Source: UBA961 sp014191195 (GTDB lineage Bacteria; Bacteroidota; Ignavibacteria; Kapaibacteriales; UBA961). Taken from it: a DNA stretch of 64,000 nucleotides. Both the position numbers and the translations under genes were made by a program. The notes under the pieces are model-generated. The model was not told the DNA's origin. It was given only the letters and a program-made list of their open reading frames with translations, and made no database searches. How positions within the stretch are numbered: the first letter of the stretch is position 1; each line of letters starts with the position of its first letter. This document shows, in pieces, positions 18,164 through 27,514 of this stretch. The stretch is taken from contig OZ123195.1 of NCBI GenBank assembly GCA_964204605.1, positions 682,001 through 746,000 on the forward strand. The letters are read 5' to 3'.

Positions 18164-21100
18164 ATGCCACGTAGACAAGATATACATTCAATACTAGTAA
18201 TAGGTAGTGGTCCGATTGTAATTGGACAAGCATGCGAATTTGATTATAGTGGCACACAAGCTTGTAAAGTATTGAAAGAAGAAGGTTTTAGAGTTTCTCT
18301 AGTAAATTCTAATCCTGCTACAATAATGACAGATCCTATCATTGCTGATGCTACTTATATAGAGCCCATCACATCAGAATACATAGAAAAAATTATTCAA
18401 AAAGAACGTCCAGATGCTATACTTCCAACTATGGGAGGGCAAACTGCATTAAATGTAGCTATGGATTTATATGAAAAAGGTATACTTGAAAAATATAATG
18501 TTACCTTAATTGGATCTAGCGTATCTGCTATTAAAAAAGCAGAGGACAGAGAATTATTTTTACAGGCAATGAAAAACTGTGATTTGGAAATGCCTGAAGG
18601 TGGATTTGTAAATTCCTTAGAGGAAGGTTTAGATATTATCCAAAAAATAGGATTTCCAGCTGTTATAAGACCATCATATACATTGGGTGGGTCTGGAGGT
18701 GGTATTGCTTATAATTTGGATGAATTCAAACAATTACTAGAAATTGGGATTATGGCAAGTCCTATTAAAAGAGTACTTGTAGAAGAATCTATTTTAGGGT
18801 GGAAAGAATATGAATTAGAAGTGATGAGGGATACCAAAGATAATTGTGTGATTGTATGTTCAATCGAAAACGTTGATCCAATGGGAGTTCATACAGGTGA
18901 TTCTATTACAGTAGCACCAGCACAAACTTTAACTGATAGAGAATATCAGCAAATGCGTGATGCAGCAATAAAGATTATGAGAGAAATAGGTGTAGAAACT
19001 GGTGGATCTAATGTACAATTTGCTGTTAATCCTAAAAATGGTAGAATTATCGTTATAGAAATGAATCCTAGGGTTTCTAGAAGTTCTGCTTTGGCTTCTA
19101 AAGCTACCGGATTCCCAATAGCTAAGATAGCTGCTAAATTAGCAGTGGGTTATACTTTAGATGAAATTATTAATGATATCACAGAAAAAACACCCGCATG
19201 CTTTGAACCATCTATTGATTATGTAGTTACGAAAGTTCCTAGATGGGATTTTGAAAAGTTCAGAGATGTAGAAGACATACTTGGAATTCAGATGAAATCT
19301 GTAGGCGAGGCAATGTCATTTGGAAGAACATTTAAAGAATCTTTTCAAAAAGCATTAAGATCCACTGAAAAAGGACGCTTTGGTTTTGGCTTTGATTCTG
19401 ATATATACCTTTCAAACAGTATATCTGAACATCAATTAATAGACCTTAAGAATAGATTGAAAATTCATACCTCAGTATCTATTTATGATGTGTGTGATGC
19501 ATTAAGATTTGGAGTATCAATTACAGAAATTCATACATTATCTGGCTATGATTCATGGTTTTTACATCAATTTAAAGAGATAGTTGATGCAGCCAATTTT
19601 CTTATTGTACATAATAGTACACTCGAAGAAATTGATGCTTCTCATTTACGATATTTAAAAGAAATTGGTTTTTCTGATATTCAAATTGCAGTATTAACGA
19701 AAACTGATGAATATTCAGTAAGACATTATAGAAAAAATTTGGGCATCATACCTGTATTCAAAACAGTTGATACTTGTGCTGCAGAATTTGAATCAGATAC
19801 TCCATATCATTATTCAACATATGAATATGAAAATGAAGCAATAAGAACAGATAATAAAAAAGTAGTTATCCTGGGCAGTGGTCCTAATAGGATTGGACAA
19901 GGAATTGAGTTCGACTATTGTTGTGTTCAAGGAGTTTTTGCTGCCAGAAATGCTAATTATGAAACTATAATGATTAATTGTAATCCAGAAACAGTTTCTA
20001 CTGATTATGATACGACTACTAAATTATATTTTGAACCCTTAACATTTGAAGATGTTTTGAATGTTTTGGATTTTGAACAGCCTGATGGTGTAGTAGTTAC
20101 TTTTGGAGGACAAACACCACTAAAGTTATCTAAAAAATTACATGAATATGGTGCTCCAATCATAGGAACATCTCATGAAGGGATTGATTTAGCAGAAGAT
20201 AGAAAACGTTTTGGAGCTTTGCTACAAGATTTAGCAATACCTTGTCCAGAATGGGGAACAGTTCTAAATGCGGATGAAGCAGCTTTGGTAGCTCAACATA
20301 TTGGATATCCAGTACTAGTAAGGCCAAGCTATGTGTTAGGTGGACGTGCAATGCAGATTTGCTATAGAGAAGAATCCCTAAGGCATTATGTTCTAAAGGC
20401 TATTGAAGCATTTCCTAATAATCAAATTCTGATTGATAGATTTTTAGAGAATGCATATGAATTTGATGTTGATGCAGTATCTGATGGTGATGAAGTAGTA
20501 ATTGGCGGTATGATGCAACATATCGAAGAGGCAGGAGTTCATAGTGGTGATTCTAGCTGCGTATTGCCTCCTTATTCAATTACAAATGAGCAATTTGACA
20601 TCATGGTTTTATATACTAAAAGATTAGCAAAAGCTTTACATGTTATAGGCCTATTGAATATTCAATTTGCAATACAAAGTGGTAAAATTTATGTTTTAGA
20701 AGTCAATCCAAGAGCTTCAAGAACAGTGCCATTTGTAGCAAAATCAACAAATGTAAATCTATCTCAAATCGCAATGAGAATTATGCTTGGCGAGAAAATT
20801 AAAGATATAGGTGTCAGAGATTTCTCTCTTTCGGCTAAAAGAGTGGCAATTAAAGAATCTGTATTTCCATTTATCAAATTTCCTAAAGCATCAGTATTTT
20901 TGGGACCAGAAATGCGCTCTACTGGTGAAGTTATGGGAATTGATAGTACATTTGGAAAAGCAATTATTAAATCAAGGATATCATCTGGAAATACATTGCC
21001 ATTAAAAGGTACAGTCTTTATTTCTTTAAGTGATCTTGAAAAAACAATACGAGCAGCTGAAATAGCAAGAGGTTATACTGAACTAGGATTCTCCTTGATT

Positions 21101-21424
21101 GCAACATCTGGAACAGCTGATTTCTTATTACAGCATGGTATTAGTGCTGAAAAAGTATTAAAGCACTATGAGGGAAGGCCTAGCATAATAGATGCTATGT
21201 CAGAAGGAAAAGTACATTTGGTAATAAATACTCCAATTGGAGAAAATGCAAGATATGATGAACATATTATAGGCCAAACAGCATTAAAACATAAAATACC
21301 TTTATTTACTACTTTAGCAGCTGCTTATGCTTCTTTGAGTGGAATTCAGGAATCTATTACCAATGAACCAGAAGTAAAATCATTGCAAGAATATTTTAAA
21401 AAGTCATTAATTCCAGCTGCTTGA
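18164..21424 (+). CDS. carB: Carbamoyl-phosphate synthase large subunit
   Basis: 1086 residues, close to the usual 1070-1080. Makes carbamoyl phosphate from bicarbonate, glutamine-derived ammonia and two ATP, feeding pyrimidine and arginine synthesis. The two homologous halves each have a Rossmann-like start (VIGSGPIVIGQACEFDYSGT near 13; ILGSGPNRIGQGIEFDYCC near 568) and an ATP-grasp domain (VIRPSYTLGGSGGG; VRPSYVLGGRAMQ). The C-terminal MGS-like allosteric domain is present (about 940-1086). The glutaminase subunit gene carA is not in the window. It is followed after one base by prmC. The palindrome at 18118-18134 may be part of its leader. Confidence 0.97.
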   Translation: MPRRQDIHSILVIGSGPIVIGQACEFDYSGTQACKVLKEEGFRVSLVNSNPATIMTDPIIADATYIEPITSEYIEKIIQKERPDAILPTMGGQTALNVAMDLYEKGILEKYNVTLIGSSVSAIKKAEDRELFLQAMKNCDLEMPEGGFVNSLEEGLDIIQKIGFPAVIRPSYTLGGSGGGIAYNLDEFKQLLEIGIMASPIKRVLVEESILGWKEYELEVMRDTKDNCVIVCSIENVDPMGVHTGDSITVAPAQTLTDREYQQMRDAAIKIMREIGVETGGSNVQFAVNPKNGRIIVIEMNPRVSRSSALASKATGFPIAKIAAKLAVGYTLDEIINDITEKTPACFEPSIDYVVTKVPRWDFEKFRDVEDILGIQMKSVGEAMSFGRTFKESFQKALRSTEKGRFGFGFDSDIYLSNSISEHQLIDLKNRLKIHTSVSIYDVCDALRFGVSITEIHTLSGYDSWFLHQFKEIVDAANFLIVHNSTLEEIDASHLRYLKEIGFSDIQIAVLTKTDEYSVRHYRKNLGIIPVFKTVDTCAAEFESDTPYHYSTYEYENEAIRTDNKKVVILGSGPNRIGQGIEFDYCCVQGVFAARNANYETIMINCNPETVSTDYDTTTKLYFEPLTFEDVLNVLDFEQPDGVVVTFGGQTPLKLSKKLHEYGAPIIGTSHEGIDLAEDRKRFGALLQDLAIPCPEWGTVLNADEAALVAQHIGYPVLVRPSYVLGGRAMQICYREESLRHYVLKAIEAFPNNQILIDRFLENAYEFDVDAVSDGDEVVIGGMMQHIEEAGVHSGDSSCVLPPYSITNEQFDIMVLYTKRLAKALHVIGLLNIQFAIQSGKIYVLEVNPRASRTVPFVAKSTNVNLSQIAMRIMLGEKIKDIGVRDFSLSAKRVAIKESVFPFIKFPKASVFLGPEMRSTGEVMGIDSTFGKAIIKSRISSGNTLPLKGTVFISLSDLEKTIRAAEIARGYTELGFSLIATSGTADFLLQHGISAEKVLKHYEGRPSIIDAMSEGKVHLVINTPIGENARYDEHIIGQTALKHKIPLFTTLAAAYASLSGIQESITNEPEVKSLQEYFKKSLIPAA

Positions 21425-21425
21425 T

Positions 21426-22292
21426 ATGGCAAAGGAAATTGGTAAAATATGGACAATATTAGACCTTATTCATTGGGGTAAAGAATATTTTGAACAAAAA
21501 GGTATTGATAGTCCACGATTAACAATAGAACTTCTGTTATGCCATACATTAGATATATCAAGGGTACAATTGTATGTAATGTATGATCGACCATTAAAAG
21601 AAGATGAATTATCTGTTCTTAGAGAATATTGTGGTAGAAGAGCGAAAAGAGAACCTTTGCAATATATAGTGGGAAAATCTCACTTTTATGGATTAGAATT
21701 CGATGTAAATATTCATGTGTTAATTCCTAGGCCAGAAACTGAGATACTTGTTGATACGGTATTACAATATTTACTGCAACAAAATCACAGTCAGAAAATC
21801 ATAGATATAGGTACGGGCTCTGGTTGTATACCAATAACAATAGCATCAAAAGCAAGTCCTGAAAAAATAGAGTCGATTTCTGGAATAGATATTTCTGCTG
21901 AAGCAATACATATTGCTATACACAATGCAGAAATCAATAATGTTAACGTTAATTTTTCTCAAGCAGATATATTTAAAGATTCACTTGAAAAAAGTACTAT
22001 TCTGATATCTAATCCTCCATATATGGCTTCTGAAGAGATGATAAATATGCAACCTGAATTATCCTTCGAACCCCACATTGCATTAACAGACAATGAAAAT
22101 GGCTTGAAATTTTATACTTTTTTTGCTAGCAATATTCATTCTTTGATGTATACAGGTGGAGCTTATTTTTTCGAGATTCATTCAGACCATGCAGATGTCA
22201 TAAAGAAAATGTTTATAGATATCTCATCAGAAATACATGTGTTAAAAGATTTATCAGGACTAGACCGAGTTATTTGGGGAAGAATATATTGA
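21426..22292 (+). CDS. prmC: Release factor glutamine methyltransferase
   Basis: 288 residues. Methylates the glutamine of the GGQ motif in peptide-chain release factors, using S-adenosylmethionine. The N-terminal helical domain (1-85) recognises the release factor; PRPETE (101-106), the SAM-binding DIGTGSGCIPI (127-137) and the catalytic NPPY (196-199) are all present. The start lies one base after the carB stop with no room for its own ribosome-binding site, so translation is probably coupled to carB. The partner prfA gene is not in the window. The following 233-base gap holds a short inverted repeat at 22305-22319 but no convincing terminator. Confidence 0.95.
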   Translation: MAKEIGKIWTILDLIHWGKEYFEQKGIDSPRLTIELLLCHTLDISRVQLYVMYDRPLKEDELSVLREYCGRRAKREPLQYIVGKSHFYGLEFDVNIHVLIPRPETEILVDTVLQYLLQQNHSQKIIDIGTGSGCIPITIASKASPEKIESISGIDISAEAIHIAIHNAEINNVNVNFSQADIFKDSLEKSTILISNPPYMASEEMINMQPELSFEPHIALTDNENGLKFYTFFASNIHSLMYTGGAYFFEIHSDHADVIKKMFIDISSEIHVLKDLSGLDRVIWGRIY

Positions 22293-22525
22293 TTATTGGA
22301 ATTTTTGAGAACATCTCAATTATATCCTACATTAAATTCAAATAATACATGATGATGTGGACAAAAAATAAGATTCTGAAAGTAGAAATTTTTGTAGATT
22401 TGAACGTACTCTTTAATTCACAAACTTTTAAGAGTATAAACTAAGTATAAAGAATTATGTACATATATTCTTTATAATGTTAAGATGCAATCAACCTATT
22501 ATTAATATTCATATGTGGAAATAGT

Positions 22526-23377
22526 ATGGATCAGTTTTCATACGTCGTTATTGGCGTTGGCATTGTTTTGTTTGCAGCAGCAGGAATAAGCTATTCTATG
22601 TTCCGTTCTTTTAATTCCTTTATAGTTTTTCTGTGGTTAGCAATTGCAGATTTAATTTGGGGATTATTTATGGGAGCCCCGGGAAATTTTAAGGATGCAT
22701 TTGGTCGTCATGAACCCTTAAACACTTTGGGTACTATCCATACTGGTGGACCACTTGTTGCAGCACTTTTAGGTATGCTTTTTATAGCAATCACATTTAT
22801 TGTAGAGCGATATTTGTTTATCAATAAAGCACAAGGTAATGGAGATTTAAGAGAATTTGTAAAAACAGTATCTACAAATTTAGAATCTGGTAATGTAAAC
22901 AATGCAATTGAAGCTTGCGCAAAACAACAAGGTTCATTATCTAATATTCTACGTTCAGCATTAGAACGGTATGTACAATTAGATAATAATTCTGAGTATG
23001 ATGCAGAAAAGAAAATATCTGAAGTTCAAAGAGCAATTGATGAAGCTACAAACTTGGAAACTCCTCTTTTGGAGAAGAATCTTGTTATTCTATCTACTGT
23101 AGCTTCTGTTTCAACTATGGTTGGATTACTAGGTACCACTCTTGGAATGATTCGTTCTTTTGCTGCTCTTGGAGCAAGTGGTGGAGCAGTATCAGCACAA
23201 GCTTTGTCTATTGGTATTTCAGAAGCATTGTATAATACAGCTTTTGGATTAGCAGCCGCCATTGTATCGATTTTATCTTTTAATTTCTTTACAACTAAGG
23301 TCGACAATTTTGTGTATATGATTGATGAAGCAATTTTATCAGTTATGGAAATTTTAACAATTAAAGTTAAGAAATAG
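22526..23377 (+). CDS. exbB: ExbB/TolQ-type proton channel subunit
   Basis: 283 residues. Inner-membrane component of the proton-driven motor that energises TonB. Hydrophobic segments lie near the N-terminus (about 5-50), at about 73-96 (GGPLVAALLGMLFIAITFIVERYLF region), and in the conserved MotA/TolQ/ExbB domain with STVASVSTMVGLLGTTLGMI (about 192-212) and ALYNTAFGLAAAIVSI (about 235-255). The start is preceded by GTGGAAATAGT, an acceptable ribosome-binding site. It heads exbB-exbD-exbD-tonB, the usual Bacteroidota order. A TAnnTTTG box at 22395-22402 is a possible promoter element about 120 bases upstream. Confidence 0.93.
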   Translation: MDQFSYVVIGVGIVLFAAAGISYSMFRSFNSFIVFLWLAIADLIWGLFMGAPGNFKDAFGRHEPLNTLGTIHTGGPLVAALLGMLFIAITFIVERYLFINKAQGNGDLREFVKTVSTNLESGNVNNAIEACAKQQGSLSNILRSALERYVQLDNNSEYDAEKKISEVQRAIDEATNLETPLLEKNLVILSTVASVSTMVGLLGTTLGMIRSFAALGASGGAVSAQALSIGISEALYNTAFGLAAAIVSILSFNFFTTKVDNFVYMIDEAILSVMEILTIKVKK

Positions 23378-23428
23378 TAGCGGCATGAATCATTATCCCG
23401 CAATTCTCAGTCAATTGGAGAGTGAATA

Positions 23429-23998
23429 ATGCCAAAGGTGAAAATGAAACGGACGGGTTTTGTTATAGACATGACCCCTCTTGTAGATATTACTTTTCTT
23501 CTTTTAACATTTTTCATGTTCACGGCAAAATTTAAGTCGGATGCCGACAATGAACAAAAGTTTCAGATAAAAAGGCCTAAATCTGCAGCTGATACCTCTA
23601 AACTTCCTGAAAAGGATGTTGCAGTTATCAAAATAGCTTTAGATTCAACAAAAGTAGCTGATACAGCATATTACTATTCTGTGTCTAACTCTGAATTATG
23701 GAATTTGGTAAAAGAAGATCCTAGCCTTTCTGAGTGGTTAACACCAGCAAGGAAAGAACTTTCAAAATCACAGATTAAAACTATTAAAGTAGATGAATTA
23801 GAAGCATTAGTAAAAGCAACTAGGACGCAGTCTAAAGCTTTTAATGCTATGAAAAAATCTAAAGCTGAACAAGCTAGTCTTAAGTTTGCTGTTGATGCTG
23901 ATCGTAGAGTGCGATTTAAATGGATAGCTGATGTTATGGAAGTGATGAGAAGAAGTCGTCAAACTCAGTTTAATTTTGTAACAGACAAAGAGCAATAG
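23429..23998 (+). CDS. exbD: ExbD-type biopolymer transport protein, first copy
   Basis: 189 residues. One transmembrane helix near the N-terminus contains the conserved sequence IDMTPLVDITFLLLTFFMF with the proton-carrying Asp; a periplasmic domain follows. The periplasmic part is longer than in the second copy, with a charged insert rich in Ser/Lys/Thr (about 50-140). The C-terminus has FAVDADRRVRFKWIADVMEVMR, like the ExbD peptidoglycan-proximal end. GGAG lies about 10 bases before the start. It is followed by the second exbD after 9 bases. Confidence 0.93.
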   Translation: MPKVKMKRTGFVIDMTPLVDITFLLLTFFMFTAKFKSDADNEQKFQIKRPKSAADTSKLPEKDVAVIKIALDSTKVADTAYYYSVSNSELWNLVKEDPSLSEWLTPARKELSKSQIKTIKVDELEALVKATRTQSKAFNAMKKSKAEQASLKFAVDADRRVRFKWIADVMEVMRRSRQTQFNFVTDKEQ

Positions 23999-24007
23999 GA
24001 GAACGCT

Positions 24008-24550
24008 ATGGCTGGTGGTGGAGAACTAGGAGGCGGCGGTAGGCCGAAGCGTGGAAAACATAGTAAACGCAAAACAAAAAAACGCGTTGGTTTCCGTATT
24101 GATATGACTCCTCTAGTAGACATTACTTTTCTTTTGCTTACATTCTTTATGTTCGTAACGACGTTAACAACGCCACAAATTATGGACATGGCAGTTCCTC
24201 CTGAAACTGAAGATGTAGAAGTTGCAGAATCAAAATTGTTTACTATTAGAGTTCGTGGCGATGGTAAAATCTTTTACAATCAAGCAAAAGATGCACCTCA
24301 GCCAATAATTCTAAAAGATTTAAGAAATCAATCAATTAAATCAAATCTTGATTTAAAAAATGAGTTGATTACCGTACTCAAGATTGATGATAATGTCAAT
24401 TATGAAACTGTAGTTAATATCCTTGATGAATTAAATCTTGCAGAAATTAAAATAACTCAAGCATTACAAGCAGAAAAATTAAATCGTGAACGAAAGTTTA
24501 CTATAGCTCCTTTAACTGATAAAGATAAAGAGGAGATTATAGGCTTATGA
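24008..24550 (+). CDS. exbD: ExbD-type biopolymer transport protein, second copy
   Basis: 180 residues. The N-terminus is Gly-rich and then strongly basic (GGGGRPKRGKHSKRKTKKR), followed by the same transmembrane sequence as the first copy (IDMTPLVDITFLLLTFFMF). The periplasmic domain is shorter and acidic, with LFTIRVRGDGKIFYN and YETVVNILDELN. TAGGAG before the start is a strong ribosome-binding site. Two different ExbDs with an identical membrane helix suggest a hetero-oligomeric motor, as usual in Bacteroidota. Its stop overlaps the tonB start by 4 bases (ATGA). Confidence 0.93.
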   Translation: MAGGGELGGGGRPKRGKHSKRKTKKRVGFRIDMTPLVDITFLLLTFFMFVTTLTTPQIMDMAVPPETEDVEVAESKLFTIRVRGDGKIFYNQAKDAPQPIILKDLRNQSIKSNLDLKNELITVLKIDDNVNYETVVNILDELNLAEIKITQALQAEKLNRERKFTIAPLTDKDKEEIIGL

Positions 24551-25320
24551 TATTATCAACTCCAGAAACACTTGTAATATCTTCAAAAGAATATGGTGCT
24601 TATGAATTAAAAATGATTATTAGGGTATTTACATTACGTGGATTCTATTATGTAATGGCCTTTTTAATCATTTGTATAATAGCAGTATTTGCATTTTCTT
24701 TGAGAGAAAAAAAGGTGTATAAAACACCGTATAGAAGTATGGCCCGTTTAGATATGATAGATACACCTATCAGTGAAGATGCGGCGCCACCTCCTCCTCC
24801 ACCTGAGATTATTGTAACCGGTACTCTAGCGCAAGCTGGAAACCCAGTTCCAGTTCCAGATGCTATGGTTGCTCCTGATCAAATATTTGCATCTGTAGAT
24901 GAAATATCAACATCATCTTCTCAAATAGGTGATCAACAACAAATAAATATCGATGATTTACCAACAGATGCTGGTTTATCAGTTCAAAAAGAAGAAGAAC
25001 CTAGTCCAGATGAGTTTATTGTAACTGATCAAGATTATAATGAAGTTGTTTCGAGGGTATTACCTGATTTACAAAGAAGAGTCGAATATCCAGAAATGGC
25101 CCGTAGGGCTGGTGTTGAAGGACGTGTTAGTATTAAAGTTCTCATAGGCAAAGACGGTAAGCCTAAACCAGGTAGAACAATTGTTGAAGAAACTGCATCT
25201 GAATTATTTAATCCTGCAGCTGTTAAAGCTATTATGGCACAGGTATTTCCACCTGCTACGCAAAATGGTCAACCTGTAGAAGTGTGGGTTGTTATTCCTA
25301 TTGTGTTTCGCTTACGTTGA
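24547..25320 (+). CDS. tonB: Energy transducer TonB
   Basis: 257 residues. About 30 residues precede a single transmembrane helix (about 33-51), then a Pro-rich stretch (PPPPPP at about 81-86), an acidic Ser/Gln-rich spacer, and the C-terminal TonB domain (about 165-257) with RVEYPEMARRAGVEGRV and NPAAVKAIMAQVFPPA. It spans the periplasm and contacts the TonB box of outer-membrane receptors such as the one at 987-3362. It starts inside the exbD stop and is followed by a clear terminator, so the four-gene energiser is one transcription unit. Confidence 0.95.
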   Translation: MILSTPETLVISSKEYGAYELKMIIRVFTLRGFYYVMAFLIICIIAVFAFSLREKKVYKTPYRSMARLDMIDTPISEDAAPPPPPPEIIVTGTLAQAGNPVPVPDAMVAPDQIFASVDEISTSSSQIGDQQQINIDDLPTDAGLSVQKEEEPSPDEFIVTDQDYNEVVSRVLPDLQRRVEYPEMARRAGVEGRVSIKVLIGKDGKPKPGRTIVEETASELFNPAAVKAIMAQVFPPATQNGQPVEVWVVIPIVFRLR

Positions 25321-25339
25321 TTATTTAACTATATTTTAG

Positions 25340-25390
25340 GCGCTGTTTACTTTAATTCTCGTATGAGAGTATAGTTCACAGCGCTTTTTT
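25340..25390 (+). terminator. Intrinsic terminator after tonB
   Basis: GCGCTGT (25340-25346) pairs with ACAGCGC (25378-25384), with a smaller inner hairpin TCTC/GAGA in the loop, followed by six T (25385-25390). It begins 20 bases past the tonB stop. Confidence 0.85.
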
Positions 25391-25396
25391 GTACTT

Positions 25397-25639
25397 ATGA
25401 ATACTACTTTATTCTATTATTTAAATATTTCTATAAGAGTAATTACAATTCTTATGGGAGTTTTTATCGTCTCAAATTGGCTTAATTTACCAACAGAATC
25501 CAATGATTCAGTTCAATGGATTGGTTGGGTTATGATTGCTGTAGGTTCTGTCCGTTTAATTATGTATTTGTTAAAATGGAAAGATTTTATAAAGAAGAAT
25601 CAAGATTCAGATAGTGAAAAACATGAAGAAAACATATAA
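25397..25639 (+). CDS. Small two-helix membrane protein
   Basis: 80 residues with two hydrophobic segments (about 9-26 and 39-60) separated by a short polar loop with LPTESNDS, then a charged cytoplasmic-type tail (KWKDFIKKNQDSDSEKHEE). No family is recognised. It begins just after the tonB terminator and overlaps the start of the PstS-like gene by 17 bases, so the two are probably translated together. A conserved small gene at this place in TonB clusters would support a role with the motor; that is inference. Confidence 0.65.
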   Translation: MNTTLFYYLNISIRVITILMGVFIVSNWLNLPTESNDSVQWIGWVMIAVGSVRLIMYLLKWKDFIKKNQDSDSEKHEENI

Positions 25640-26543
25640 TAAGTGTATACTTCTACTACTTATATCTATAATGCTCATCAGCTGTGAAACAAATGATAAG
25701 CAATCAGATTCAACAATAGAATCTCCATTAAGAGGTTCTGATACAGTGTTTTGCGACGAGTCAATCTATACTTGCTTTAATAATGCAATGCCTGTATATC
25801 AAAAGGCATTTCCTGATGCACATATCACCTTGTTTTCCAAGAATGCCAGATCATCAATGACTGAATTATTTTCGGAAAAGACAAAGAGTATTATTGTAGC
25901 TAGAAATTATTTGTCTGATGAAGATTCACTTTTAAAACAGTCTGGTAATTCTTTCCAGAAAATACATATTGCTAATGATGGTCTTGTTTTCTTTGTATCT
26001 AAAGATTATCCAATCGATACAATAAATATGAATCAACTAACAGATTATATTTCTGGAAAAATTAGATTATCAATGTATTTTCAGAATATAAATTCTGAAC
26101 CAATCTTACTTATACCGGGCGCACAATCTTCAGAATATGCAAATGCAATATCTTTTTTTTCGAAATTGTCACATTCAGCAAAAAATATCGCAAAATTTAT
26201 AGATTCTAGAGATTCAATAGTTTTTGAAGTTTTGAAAGGGAAGTCAATAGGATTGGGATATTTATCATATGTGCAAAAGAATCCATTATTAAAATCATTA
26301 AGAATAGGATATATTGATTCAACAGGAAAACGTATTCCACCACAAATTGTACATCAAGGATTTATCATACAAAATAAATATCCTTTTGGAATACCTATTA
26401 TTGCATATCTTAAAGAAAAAAGACAAAATTTGCCTTGGGGCTTTGCAACATTTATGGAAAAAGACCCACAAATTCAAAAAGTACTTTTAGATTGCGGTTT
26501 AATTCCTGTGTTTGCAAAGTATAATTTGATTCAAGAGGACTAA
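25623..26543 (+). CDS. PstS-like periplasmic substrate-binding lipoprotein
   Basis: 306 residues from the ATG at 25623; an in-frame GTG at 25614 would add three residues. The lipoprotein signal ends at the lipobox LISC (18-21). The body resembles type 2 periplasmic-binding proteins of the phosphate-binding PstS kind, with KSIIVARNYLSDED, ANDGLVFFVSKDYPID, GLGYLSYV and the late PWGFATFMEKDPQ. No pstCAB transporter genes are nearby. PstS-like lipoproteins in tonB-TPR clusters are, to my recollection, a recurrent Bacteroidota arrangement and may not transport phosphate at all. It is followed after one base by the TPR-TonB fusion. Confidence 0.75.
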   Translation: MKKTYNKCILLLLISIMLISCETNDKQSDSTIESPLRGSDTVFCDESIYTCFNNAMPVYQKAFPDAHITLFSKNARSSMTELFSEKTKSIIVARNYLSDEDSLLKQSGNSFQKIHIANDGLVFFVSKDYPIDTINMNQLTDYISGKIRLSMYFQNINSEPILLIPGAQSSEYANAISFFSKLSHSAKNIAKFIDSRDSIVFEVLKGKSIGLGYLSYVQKNPLLKSLRIGYIDSTGKRIPPQIVHQGFIIQNKYPFGIPIIAYLKEKRQNLPWGFATFMEKDPQIQKVLLDCGLIPVFAKYNLIQED

Positions 26544-26544
26544 T

Positions 26545-27492
26545 ATGAATACTAAACATTATCATTCATTTGCTCTGCAGTTACAAGTACTTATTGTATC
26601 AATTGTACTATTATTAACATTACCAATATATGGTTCAATTGATGCTATTAAGAAAGCTTTCAATAGTAAAGATTATACAAAAGCTTATTCATTAATTCAG
26701 AGTACTCTAAAAGATCAACCAAAAGATGCTGATATTTTATTATTGGCAGGTGATATTTATATTGAAGTTAATAAACTTGATTCTGCATTAATATTGTATA
26801 AAAATGCAAGTAAAATTCAAGAAGCAAATTATGGCATAGACAGAAAAATAGGCCAACTTTTTATTAGAAAAAAAGATTATAAATCTGCAATTACATTTTT
26901 ATTGAAAGCTGTAAAAGCAAATGAAAAAGACCCCTGGAATCATTTATCATATGCTGATGTATTATTGGCATCTGGCAAATCTGTAGAAGCTGAAAAAAGT
27001 TATCTTGAAGCCAAGAAGTTAAATAGTAGATTATGGCAAGCATCAGCTTCTTTAGCAAGTATAGCCATGCAAAAGAATAATGGAGATGCAGCCAGAATGC
27101 ATTATGAAGATGCATTAAAGATAGATCCATCCAATATTGATATCAGAAAAAAGCATGTACTTTTAGTTAAAGATGATAAAGAACCAGATCCAACTATTGA
27201 TGAAACTATTGCAGTAAATAAACAGCCCTTTGTAGATGGCGCCCTCATACAAAGCAATCTTGTTTATCCAGAATTAGCAAAAAAAGCGGGAATAGAAGGT
27301 AAGGTTACACTGAGAGTTTTAATTAGAAAAAATGGAAAAGCCAAAAAGTTTATCATAGAAATAACTGATTCAGAATTATTCAATAAATCTGCAGGGGATG
27401 CGGTTATGAAATCTCAATTTCTTCCCGCATTGCAAAATGGAAAACCAATTGCGTGTTGGTTATCAGTTCCAATATCATTTAAATTAAAATAA
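26545..27492 (+). CDS. Periplasmic TPR protein fused to a TonB C-terminal domain
   Basis: 315 residues. N-terminal hydrophobic segment (about 9-30), either a signal peptide or an anchor. Then TPR units (about 35-205; for example KAYSLIQSTLKDQPKDADIL, YKSAITFLLKAVKANEKDPW, ARMHYEDALKIDPSNIDI), and a C-terminal TonB domain (about 230-315) with YPELAKKAGIEGKV and VMKSQFLPALQNGK, strongly like the end of TonB itself. It lacks the Pro-rich periplasm-spanning region. It may be an alternative transducer or an adaptor between receptors and cell wall. It sits between the PstS-like gene and another TPR gene, all tightly spaced. Confidence 0.85.
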   Translation: MNTKHYHSFALQLQVLIVSIVLLLTLPIYGSIDAIKKAFNSKDYTKAYSLIQSTLKDQPKDADILLLAGDIYIEVNKLDSALILYKNASKIQEANYGIDRKIGQLFIRKKDYKSAITFLLKAVKANEKDPWNHLSYADVLLASGKSVEAEKSYLEAKKLNSRLWQASASLASIAMQKNNGDAARMHYEDALKIDPSNIDIRKKHVLLVKDDKEPDPTIDETIAVNKQPFVDGALIQSNLVYPELAKKAGIEGKVTLRVLIRKNGKAKKFIIEITDSELFNKSAGDAVMKSQFLPALQNGKPIACWLSVPISFKLK

Positions 27493-27514
27493 ATTATTCT
27501 ATTATTATAGGTAT

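Noticed and set aside
22305..22319. TTGAGA-ACA-TCTCAA hairpin after prmC
   Set aside because: Six-base stem without a T tract; not enough to call a terminator.
25623..26543. Calling the lipoprotein a phosphate ABC transporter component
   Set aside because: No permease or ATPase genes nearby; context points to the TonB cluster.
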